Shown: one piece after another, positions 52,539-59,430 of the stretch | How the letters are laid out: each line of letters starts with the position of its first letter | How positions within the stretch are numbered: position 1 is the stretch's first letter | Assembly (NCBI RefSeq): GCF_036885605.1 | Contig: NZ_CP142523.1 | Coordinates: 4,216,001 to 4,280,000 of the forward strand | Direction: 5' to 3' | DNA: 64,000 bases | From: Janthinobacterium sp. TB1-E2 | GTDB taxonomy: Bacteria; Pseudomonadota; Gammaproteobacteria; Burkholderiales; Burkholderiaceae_D | Program-made: the position numbers and the translations under genes | Notes under the pieces: generated by a model | The model's database searches: none | The model's input: only the letters and a program-made list of their open reading frames with translations | Told to the model about the DNA's origin: nothing

Positions 52539-53489
52539 ATGCATTTAATCAAAGACGGGCTCGACTTCGGCCCCTGGCTCGATGCCGCCGCTGGCACCAG
52601 CGTGGGCGCGGGCCCCCTGCCGCGCCGCGAAAACCAGGACAACTTCCTGCTGATCGATGCCAGCGGCCACGCCGTCTGCCTGTCGCAGCAGGCGCCATTC
52701 CACTGCCAGGTGCCGGGCTGGCCGCGCGGCCATGTGCGCGCCGCCGTGCTCGATGGCATGGGCGGCCATGGCCATGGGCGCGAAGCGGCGGAAGCGGCCG
52801 TGCAAGGCTTGCTGGCCATGCCCGCCTGCCTCGACACGGCCAGTCTGGCGGCCTGGCTCGACCAGCTGCACACGCGCTTGCAAGACACCTTCGCCAGGAC
52901 CGAGCCAGCCCAGGCGCGTCCGCCCGGCACCACCCTGACCTTGCTGGAAGTGCCGCCCGGCGAAGCGCCGCTGCTGTATCACGTGGGCGATTCGCGCCTG
53001 TATGAAATTGCCGACGGGGTTGCCAGCATCCTCACCGTCGACCACGTGCCGGCCACCGTGTACGCCATGCGCGGCGCGCTCGACGAGACGCGCTGGCGGG
53101 CCGCCGTGCATGGCGAGCACCATCCGCAAATCTCGCAGGCCTTTATTTTAGGCAACGCCATCAGCGACAGCTTGCAGCTCGACAAGCCTTTAATGGGCCT
53201 CGACGCGGCCACCTTGCCGCCCTTCCTCGCGCACCTGGGCGACCGCCGCGTGCTGCGCGTGCGCCCCGGCGCCCACTATCTGCTGGCCAGCGACGGTTTC
53301 TGGGCCTGCGAGGATCCGCTCGCCCTCACGGCACGCTGGCCCGCCCTGTGCGCCGGCAAGACTGCGGCGCAGGCGGTCAGCGCCGTGTTCGACGACTTCC
53401 TCTTGCATCCGCCAAAAGGCTTGCATAGCGACAACATTACCATGCTGGCGCTGCGCTTCGAGGCGGAGTTCACCGTCCCGATCGGCTAG
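52539..53489 (+). CDS. PP2C-family protein phosphatase
   Basis: 316 residues from the ATG at 52539 (a GTG 15 codons earlier is in frame; the start is uncertain). PPM motifs: RRENQDNFLLID, VLDGMGGHGHGREAAEAA, YHVGDSRLYEI, LASDGFWACEDP and SDNITMLALR, with the metal-binding aspartates all present. It should dephosphorylate Ser/Thr residues in the cytoplasm. An FHA-domain gene lies 1.6 kb downstream and a large Ser/Thr kinase about 36 kb away; a link is only inference. Its 3' end overlaps the next gene by 20 bp on the other strand. Confidence 0.88.
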   Translation: MHLIKDGLDFGPWLDAAAGTSVGAGPLPRRENQDNFLLIDASGHAVCLSQQAPFHCQVPGWPRGHVRAAVLDGMGGHGHGREAAEAAVQGLLAMPACLDTASLAAWLDQLHTRLQDTFARTEPAQARPPGTTLTLLEVPPGEAPLLYHVGDSRLYEIADGVASILTVDHVPATVYAMRGALDETRWRAAVHGEHHPQISQAFILGNAISDSLQLDKPLMGLDAATLPPFLAHLGDRRVLRVRPGAHYLLASDGFWACEDPLALTARWPALCAGKTAAQAVSAVFDDFLLHPPKGLHSDNITMLALRFEAEFTVPIG

Positions 53490-53889
53490 CTGCAAGGTAA
53501 CCGGCCGTTGCCGATACGGCCGACAGCACACTGCCCCACACCATATCGATCGCCGTCAAGGCCAGCGGCCAATCGCGCAAGGTCGCATAGTTGCTCAAAT
53601 CATAGGTGCCATAGGCAAGCAGCCCGAGCAGCGCACCCAGCGCCGCCGCCGTGCGTCCGCGGCGCGCCCGCAAGCCGGGCAAGATGGCAAACACCACCAG
53701 CCCCGCCACATACAGCAGGTAAAACAGCACGGCCGGCGCCCAGCGCGGCGTGTCCGCCAGCAGCGGCCCCAGCGCCGCTGCGTACACGGGCTTCATCAGC
53801 ACCGCCAGCCACAGGGCGTCGATGGCGAGAAATACGCACAGGGTGGCGCCATAGGCAATGGCAAGCTGGAGCGGGCGTTGGGCAGGCAT
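53470..53889 (-). CDS. DUF2177 membrane protein
   Basis: 139 residues from the ATG at 53889; an ATG two codons earlier is possible, but GAGAG fits this one. Four hydrophobic segments: LAIAYGATLCVFLAIDALWL, VLFYLLYVAGLVVFAILPGL, ALGALLGLLAYGTYDLSNYA and the last near LTAIDMVWGSVLSAVS. The YDLSNYATLRDWP and TAIDMVWG motifs identify DUF2177. Function unknown. Its 3' end overlaps the PP2C gene by 20 bp. Confidence 0.88.
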   Translation of the reverse strand: MPAQRPLQLAIAYGATLCVFLAIDALWLAVLMKPVYAAALGPLLADTPRWAPAVLFYLLYVAGLVVFAILPGLRARRGRTAAALGALLGLLAYGTYDLSNYATLRDWPLALTAIDMVWGSVLSAVSATAGYLAASRSGR

Positions 53890-54037
53890 GGTCATCTCTC
53901 GGCGTCAGGCAGCGTGGGGGAATGGTTGCGCCAGCATAATGCAAAACGCCGCTACGCTCACGACCGCCTGTATGAATTGAACCATGCCCATGGCGCGCGG
54001 TCTGAAGGATAGACCTCTCCAACGTCAGGAGCACGCC

Positions 54038-54886
54038 ATGAGCAACACTATCCCGACACCGCAGGCCGCCGCAGGCGCGCCCGACTACGCCGCCATCAAG
54101 CAGCGCCAGCAAGCGAGCTGGGCCAGCGGCGACTTCGCCATCATCGGCGTGACCCTGCAGCCGGTTGGCGAATTGCTGGCCGAGGCCGCCGATATCCGCG
54201 CCCACGAAGACGTCATCGACATCGCCGCCGGCAATGGCAACGCCACCCTGGCGGCCGCGCGCCGCTTTGCCCGTGTCGTGTCCACCGATTATGTGCCGGC
54301 GCTGCTGGACAAGGGCCGCGCACGCGCCGAGGCGGAAGGGCTGGCCGTGACTTTCCGCGTGGCCGACGCCGAAGCCCTACCCTTCGCCGATGCCAGTTTC
54401 GACGCGGCCCTGTCGACTTTTGGCGTGATGTTCGCGCCCGACCACCAGCGCGCGGCCAGCGAAATGCTGCGCGTGCTGCGGCCCGGCGGACGCATCGGCA
54501 TGGCCAACTGGACGCCGGATGGCTTTGTCGGGCAACTGTTCAAAACCATAGGCAAATATGTGCCGCCCCCGGCAGGCATGGTGTCGCCGGCCCGCTGGGG
54601 CGAAGAGGCGTATGTGCGCGCCCTGTTCGGCCAGGGGGCGGAGCAGGTGCACGGCCAAAGCAAGGTCTTCAATTTCCGCTACGCTTCCGCCCAACACTGG
54701 CTGCAAATCTTCCGCGACTATTACGGCCCCGTCCACAAGGCGTTTGCCGCGCTCGACGCGACTGGTGCCGGAGCGCTGGAACAGGAACTGCTCGCCATGC
54801 TTGAACGCCTGAATACGGCCGGCGCCCACTCGCTGGTGGTGCCGGGCGAGTATCTGGAAGTCATCGTCAGCAAACGGCGCGGCTAA
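54038..54886 (+). CDS. class I SAM-dependent methyltransferase
   Basis: 282 residues; AGGAG lies 7-11 bases upstream of the ATG at 54038. Motif I VIDIAAGNGNATLAAARRF near residue 65, the acidic residue after VVSTDY, ADAEALPFADASFDAALSTF (motif II/III) and LRVLRPGGRIGMANWTPDGF are the UbiE/type-11 pattern. The substrate is not identifiable. The second half is helical and may bind the acceptor. Promoter region upstream not clear. Confidence 0.87.
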   Translation: MSNTIPTPQAAAGAPDYAAIKQRQQASWASGDFAIIGVTLQPVGELLAEAADIRAHEDVIDIAAGNGNATLAAARRFARVVSTDYVPALLDKGRARAEAEGLAVTFRVADAEALPFADASFDAALSTFGVMFAPDHQRAASEMLRVLRPGGRIGMANWTPDGFVGQLFKTIGKYVPPPAGMVSPARWGEEAYVRALFGQGAEQVHGQSKVFNFRYASAQHWLQIFRDYYGPVHKAFAALDATGAGALEQELLAMLERLNTAGAHSLVVPGEYLEVIVSKRRG

Positions 54887-55073
54887 GACACCCTTGGCAA
54901 AATAACATATCCAGAAAGATATAAAATGTGTTTTTAGGCAATAGTTTCCATGACATGTATGGCAAGGTGTGACCAGGGGCATGAATTTGGGCAAAAAGAG
55001 CGCATTCCGGTGTCGCGAAAGTTGCCAAGCAGGCGCAAAAGCGCGTAAGCTCTCATGTATAACAGAGGGCAGA

Positions 55074-56723
55074 ATGTCCCCGCTCGATTCGAGTCAGAAT
55101 GTCATGAAAAAATGCAGCAACCCGGAGCACCCGCACTGTACGTTCTGGGTCTTGCCTGGGGAAACAGTCTGCGCGGGCAATCACCCGCAAGCAACGACTG
55201 CCCCCAGCAGCTACGACCTGTTGACCGCACTGCGCAGCGTCCGTTCCGAGCCATCGGCAACGGCGCTTTCGCACGCCCCTGCACATGATTCTGATATTCG
55301 CCATGCTGTTATTCGTGATGCCGTTATCCGCGATGCGGCCATTCAAACGGTAAGCCGCTCCGTACCGGCCTCCGCCGCCACTCCGGCCTTCACGCCAGCA
55401 CCCGTTGCGCCGCCAACGGTCCCCCCAGCTTACCAGCCCGTGCAAGCCCACCTGCACATCAGCGGCTTCGATCCGCGCGCGGCAGGCGGACGGCAAACAT
55501 TAAAAATGGAATTGCGCGGCATGAGCGCCGCCTGCGCACCGCAGCTGACCTTGCGCCTGCGCTCGGACCTGATCCCGCGCGGCCACGTGCAGCATGATTT
55601 CGTACGCACGACGCGCGGCGACTGGCGTCCCGTGTTTGTCGAGTTTTCCTCACGCAACAAGGAACACGGGCAATACCAGATCGAAGTGGAAGTCCACAGC
55701 CATGTCGACGGCGCCGTGGCGCAGAAATGGGTGTGCACGTTTGTCATCCTCGTGCCGCGCCGCGACGCCACCCTGACGGAAATCCACCAGATCTTCCTCA
55801 GCACGCACAAGAACGTGCGCGTGATGGCCGACGACGCCTCGATCGCCCGCGTGACGGGCGGCGACGGCTGCAACCTCGACGTGACGGCGCGCAATGCCGG
55901 CATCGCCCACGTGGATCTGTCTGCCCCGCAAGGCAAGATCGACATGGGTTTTACCACGATTGCCTGGGACGAGGAGTTGATCGAAGTCGACCTGCCCGCC
56001 GCCAGCCACTGCCATCCGCACCCGAGCCAGGCCGCTTGCCTCGTCAATGCGGCGCCGGAAGCGGGCGAACAGCGCCAGATCCGCCTGTTCGCGCTGGAAG
56101 AATGCATGCTGGGGCGTTTCGAGCTGGTGGACCCGGAAGCCGATGTGCTGCTCAGCCATTTCAGCCCCGACGGCCAGGACAACAATGGCTTGACGCGCCG
56201 CCTGTCGGGCCGCCACGCCATCATCCGGCGCAGCCAGCAAGGCTTTGAAATCGAGGACGTGTCACGCTACGGCTTGCTGCTCGACGGTGTGTGGCCCGGC
56301 AAGCACAAGCCCGTACCCCTGCGCCTGGGCATGCGCATCGAATTGTCTGCCAGCATCAAGGGCATCGTCGTGCTCAGCGTCACGGCCCTGCTCGCGCACG
56401 GCGTGATCCTGCACCGCATCGACCACGGCGCCCGCGCCGAGTGTTTTTACCTGCTGCTGCCCGACACCCAGCCCACGCCGGCAAGCCACCTTGCCACGCC
56501 GCAAGCCAGCTGCCTGCCCGTGCTCTTCCACCGCAACGGCGGTTTCTGGCACCTGGACACGGCCAGTGGCAAGGAAACGGCGCTGGCCCCCGCCACCGCG
56601 CTCGACAAGCTCAGCGGCTTCGCGCGGCACAACCGCTTCGCCAGCGAACCGTATCCGGAATGCTGGATCATCCGCACCGAAGGCGCGGCGCTGTGCGACA
56701 GCACAACCATGCAAACGGCCTGA
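55074..56723 (+). CDS. FHA-domain protein with N-terminal Cys/His-rich segment
   Basis: 549 residues from the ATG at 55074 (GAGGGCAGA upstream). Near the start, KKCSNPEHPHCTFWVLPGE carries Cys and His residues that may form a small zinc knuckle. A Pro/Ala-rich linker follows (to ~125), then two beta-rich domains of unknown type (~125-340). The FHA domain lies at about 345-440: CMLGRFE, LSGRHAIIRRSQ and SRYGLLLDGV contain the conserved Gly-Arg, Ser-x-x-His and Asn-like positions that recognise phosphothreonine. A C-terminal 100 residues are unassigned. With the PP2C gene upstream it may belong to a Ser/Thr phosphorylation pathway. Confidence 0.8.
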   Translation: MSPLDSSQNVMKKCSNPEHPHCTFWVLPGETVCAGNHPQATTAPSSYDLLTALRSVRSEPSATALSHAPAHDSDIRHAVIRDAVIRDAAIQTVSRSVPASAATPAFTPAPVAPPTVPPAYQPVQAHLHISGFDPRAAGGRQTLKMELRGMSAACAPQLTLRLRSDLIPRGHVQHDFVRTTRGDWRPVFVEFSSRNKEHGQYQIEVEVHSHVDGAVAQKWVCTFVILVPRRDATLTEIHQIFLSTHKNVRVMADDASIARVTGGDGCNLDVTARNAGIAHVDLSAPQGKIDMGFTTIAWDEELIEVDLPAASHCHPHPSQAACLVNAAPEAGEQRQIRLFALEECMLGRFELVDPEADVLLSHFSPDGQDNNGLTRRLSGRHAIIRRSQQGFEIEDVSRYGLLLDGVWPGKHKPVPLRLGMRIELSASIKGIVVLSVTALLAHGVILHRIDHGARAECFYLLLPDTQPTPASHLATPQASCLPVLFHRNGGFWHLDTASGKETALAPATALDKLSGFARHNRFASEPYPECWIIRTEGAALCDSTTMQTA

Positions 56724-56748
56724 TACAGCACCTCCTGACACCTGACCG

Positions 56749-56853
56749 CTAGCGCGGTACCAGCACCAGGAAAATCAGCGACAAGCCAATAATGAACACC
56801 GCTTCCAGCGAAAACACGAGGGCGGGAATCTGCAATTCGCGCGGGATTTTCAT
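56749..56853 (-). CDS. 34-residue membrane peptide
   Basis: Short frame found by reading the minus strand: MKIPRELQIPALVFSLEAVF and then a hydrophobic IIGLSLIFLVLVPR to the stop. GAAGAGGTG lies five bases before the ATG, a strong ribosome binding site. The peptide has one predicted transmembrane helix with a basic N-terminus and a terminal Arg. It lies in the 390 bp between the FHA gene and the DUF457 gene. No known family comes to mind; function unknown. Confidence 0.65.
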   Translation of the reverse strand: MKIPRELQIPALVFSLEAVFIIGLSLIFLVLVPR

Positions 56854-57113
56854 GGCGACACCTCTTCAAAACGTCAAACTGCTTTCAGCATAGCGCGCCC
56901 TGCGCCAATTACATTATCAGCCGCACAACACAATTGACCGGACGGCATGCATTGCAGAGTCCGCTGGCCACGCCCTCCCGACACAAAATTTAACAAATTA
57001 TCAGCAGATATTCTGCAAATAGCACCCCTCCACTCCCTTGCGTACTGTATATTCATCCAGTTAATATCCCCCTGCATTTCACACAACGCCTCGCATGGCG
57101 TTTTACATTTTCT

Positions 57114-57713
57114 ATGGCTTCCAACAAAGCGCATCATGCGACCGGTTGGGCTGCCGGCGTGATCGCCGCGGCCCTGGTCGCGCACGCTGGCGCCGGTGGT
57201 CCCTATCAAGTGCTGAGCGTGCTCGCCTTTGTCATGGGAGCGCTGGGCGGCACGGCGCCGGACTGGCTGGAAGTGGCCTGGTGGGCGCGCACGCACAAGC
57301 TGTGGATCACGCACCGCACATGGACGCACTGGGGCCTGGCCTGGATCGCCCTGCTCGTCTACACGTATCTGCAATTGCCGCACCACCTGTGGGCGCCGCC
57401 CCTGTTCGGCTTTGCCGCCGGCGGCATCATGCATCTGCTGGCGGACTGGCCCAATCCGCTGGGCGTGCCGTGGATTTTCCGCCGCCACTCGCTGCGCTGG
57501 TGGAAAAGCGGCCGCCACGACATCATCGTCATCATCGCCGCCTGGCTGGCCGCCACCATCGTGGCCGACCACGTGTTTTTTGACGGCATCCACTGGCAGC
57601 GCAGCGTGCTGGCGCTGGACAGCCTGCTGCACTGGTCCGGCGCTGCCCTGCAGCAAGCCTGGGCGGATCTGCAACAGTGGCAGGAGCGCTGGCGTCTGGG
57701 CGACCAACAGTAA
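57114..57713 (+). CDS. DUF457 (YdjM-like) membrane-bound metal-dependent hydrolase
   Basis: 199 residues, MASNKAHHATGWAAGVIAAA at the start, with several transmembrane segments. GGTAPDWLEVAWW, WITHRTWTHWGL and IMHLLADWPNPLGVPW carry the conserved His/Asp residues of the DUF457 family, which is predicted to be a metal-dependent membrane hydrolase; its in-vivo substrate is unknown. The 260 bp upstream have no gene and no clear promoter. It ends 24 bp before the Fur box of the next operon. Confidence 0.85.
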   Translation: MASNKAHHATGWAAGVIAAALVAHAGAGGPYQVLSVLAFVMGALGGTAPDWLEVAWWARTHKLWITHRTWTHWGLAWIALLVYTYLQLPHHLWAPPLFGFAAGGIMHLLADWPNPLGVPWIFRRHSLRWWKSGRHDIIVIIAAWLAATIVADHVFFDGIHWQRSVLALDSLLHWSGAALQQAWADLQQWQERWRLGDQQ

Positions 57714-57737
57714 TTGACGCAAGACGCATGGCAATGT

Positions 57738-57756
57738 GATAATGAGTATCATTCTC
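57738..57756 (+). promoter_or_regulatory. Fur box
   Basis: GATAATGAGTATCATTCTC matches the classical 19-bp Fur consensus in 16 positions. It lies 67 bp upstream of the sigma-factor start codon, so the operon should be repressed when iron is plentiful. Confidence 0.85.
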
Positions 57757-57822
57757 AAACAGCCCAGCCAGCCGGCACCCCGCGTTCCGTCAGCCCAGCT
57801 CTTCCCTTGCCTGGAGAACGCA

Positions 57823-58341
57823 GTGAGCACCGTCAGTCCCATCCACGCCAATCACCTGAGCACCCTGTACAGCGAGCATCACGGCTGGCTGTATGGCTGG
57901 CTGCGCGGCAAGCTGGGCAACCGCGCCGAGGCGGCCGACCTGGCGCAGGACACGTTCTTGCGCCTGCTGGGCAAGCGCGATTTGACACCGCTGGCACCGC
58001 TGCGCGAACCGCGTGGCTACCTGGCGACCATCGCGCGCGGCTTGCTGATCGACCGCTACCGGCGCCAGGCGCTGGAACAGGCCTACCTGGAAGCGCTGGC
58101 GCAGCAAACCGAGCCGATATCGATCAGCGCCGAAACACATGCCATCATCATCGAAACCCTGCTGGCCATCGACCGCCTGCTAAACCGCCTGGGTACGCGT
58201 ACGCGGGACATCTTCCTGCTGGCGCAAATCGAGGAGCTCAGCTATGTGGACATCAGCCGGCGCCTCGGCGTGTCCCTGCCCACCGTGAAAAAGCACTTGG
58301 TGCGCGCCTACACGGAATGCCTGATGCTGGCGGCCGGCTGA
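57823..58341 (+). CDS. FecI-type ECF sigma factor
   Basis: 172 residues from a GTG at 57823, chosen because GGAG lies eight bases upstream and because the family starts here; an ATG further upstream lies within the Fur box and cannot be the start. HANHLSTLYSEHHGWLYGWL begins sigma region 2, ADLAQDTFLRLLGKRDLTP is the region 2 core, and IEELSYVDISRRLGVSLPTV is the region 4 helix-turn-helix. It activates the TonB receptor gene after signal transmission from FecR. The stop overlaps the fecR-like start (TGATG). Confidence 0.88.
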   Translation: MSTVSPIHANHLSTLYSEHHGWLYGWLRGKLGNRAEAADLAQDTFLRLLGKRDLTPLAPLREPRGYLATIARGLLIDRYRRQALEQAYLEALAQQTEPISISAETHAIIIETLLAIDRLLNRLGTRTRDIFLLAQIEELSYVDISRRLGVSLPTVKKHLVRAYTECLMLAAG

Positions 58342-59303
58342 TGTTCGGCGCATCCTCGTCCACTCCCATCGCCCGCAAGGTCCTGGCCGCCGCCGCCCAC
58401 TGGCATGTGGAACTCCAGTGCGGCGGCGCCGACCCGGCCGCCCTGCAGGCATGGCGCGATGCCAGTGCCGAACATGAGCAGGCCTGGGAGCTGCTGCGGC
58501 GCATGGACGGCCAGCTGGGCGCGATACCGGCAGCGCTGGCGATGCCTGCCCTGCAGGCGGCGCAGCAGCGCCGGCGCGCCGCCGCGAAAGTGCTGGCCAT
58601 GCTGGTGGCGGCCGGCGGCGGCATCGCGCTGGGCCAGGCGGGCCTGCAATCCGCCCCATGGCAAGCCTGGACGGCGTCCTTGCGCACGGCGCCGGGCCAG
58701 CGCCGCCACGTGACCCTGGCCGATGGCGGGCGCATGGAAATGAACACGGATAGCGCCCTCGATGTCGCTTACGGCGCGACGCACCGCCGCATCCGCCTGC
58801 ACCATGGCGAAATCATGATCACGACGGCATCCGATGCCCGTCCCTTCCTCGTCGACACGCCGCACGGCGTGATCCGCGCGCTCGGTACGCGCTTCGGCGT
58901 GCGCTGCGATGCGCAGGGCAGCACGGTCAGCGTCTTCGAACACGCCGTGGAAGTGCGCTGCGCGGCGCGCCCGGACGCCGTGCGCCGCCTGGAAGCGGGC
59001 CAGCAGCTGCGTTTCAGCGCAAGCGGCTCGGAGGACGTACTGGCCATGCCCGCGCACCAGGACAGCTGGCTGCGCGGCATGCTGGTGGCCGCCGACTGGC
59101 CCCTGCAGCAACTGGTGCAGGAGCTGGCGCGTTACCGGCGCGGGCGCCTCGCGTGCGACGCCGGCGTGGCGCGGCGTCCCGTCACGGGCACTTACCGGCT
59201 CGACGATATCGACGCCGTGCTGGAAAGCCTGTGCGCCTCGCACGGACTGCAAGTGACGTATTTCACGCGCTACTGGGCCACGGTGTCGGCCCGGGCCACA
59301 TAA
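58341..59303 (+). CDS. FecR-type anti-sigma/signal relay protein
   Basis: 320 residues. An N-terminal cytoplasmic DUF4880-like segment (residues ~10-65, ARKVLAAAAHWHVELQCGG and ASAEHEQAWELLRRMDGQL) is followed by one transmembrane helix (~85-105, VLAMLVAAGGGIALGQAGL). The periplasmic FecR domain has ADGGRMEMNTDSALDVAYG, LHHGEIMITTASDARPFLVD and RALGTRFGVRC. The C-terminal secretin/TonB short N-terminal-like part (LACDAGVARRPVTGTYRLD) contacts the receptor. It overlaps the sigma gene by one base pair and precedes the receptor by 127 bp. Confidence 0.87.
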   Translation: MFGASSSTPIARKVLAAAAHWHVELQCGGADPAALQAWRDASAEHEQAWELLRRMDGQLGAIPAALAMPALQAAQQRRRAAAKVLAMLVAAGGGIALGQAGLQSAPWQAWTASLRTAPGQRRHVTLADGGRMEMNTDSALDVAYGATHRRIRLHHGEIMITTASDARPFLVDTPHGVIRALGTRFGVRCDAQGSTVSVFEHAVEVRCAARPDAVRRLEAGQQLRFSASGSEDVLAMPAHQDSWLRGMLVAADWPLQQLVQELARYRRGRLACDAGVARRPVTGTYRLDDIDAVLESLCASHGLQVTYFTRYWATVSARAT

Positions 59304-59430
59304 TTATTTTCAGTTTTTTTGCGCCAGGGGTTGGTGTTTCGCTGCGCTGCTTCGGCTTCCTAGATAAGTAGCCGATTCACGTAGCCGATTCACACGCCAA
59401 TTCTTATCCCTTAGAGCAGAAAGACCGAGC

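Noticed and set aside
57714..58340. Long upstream extension of the FecR-type frame
   Set aside because: It overlaps the sigma gene in another frame; the TGATG-coupled ATG at 58341 gives the normal family length.
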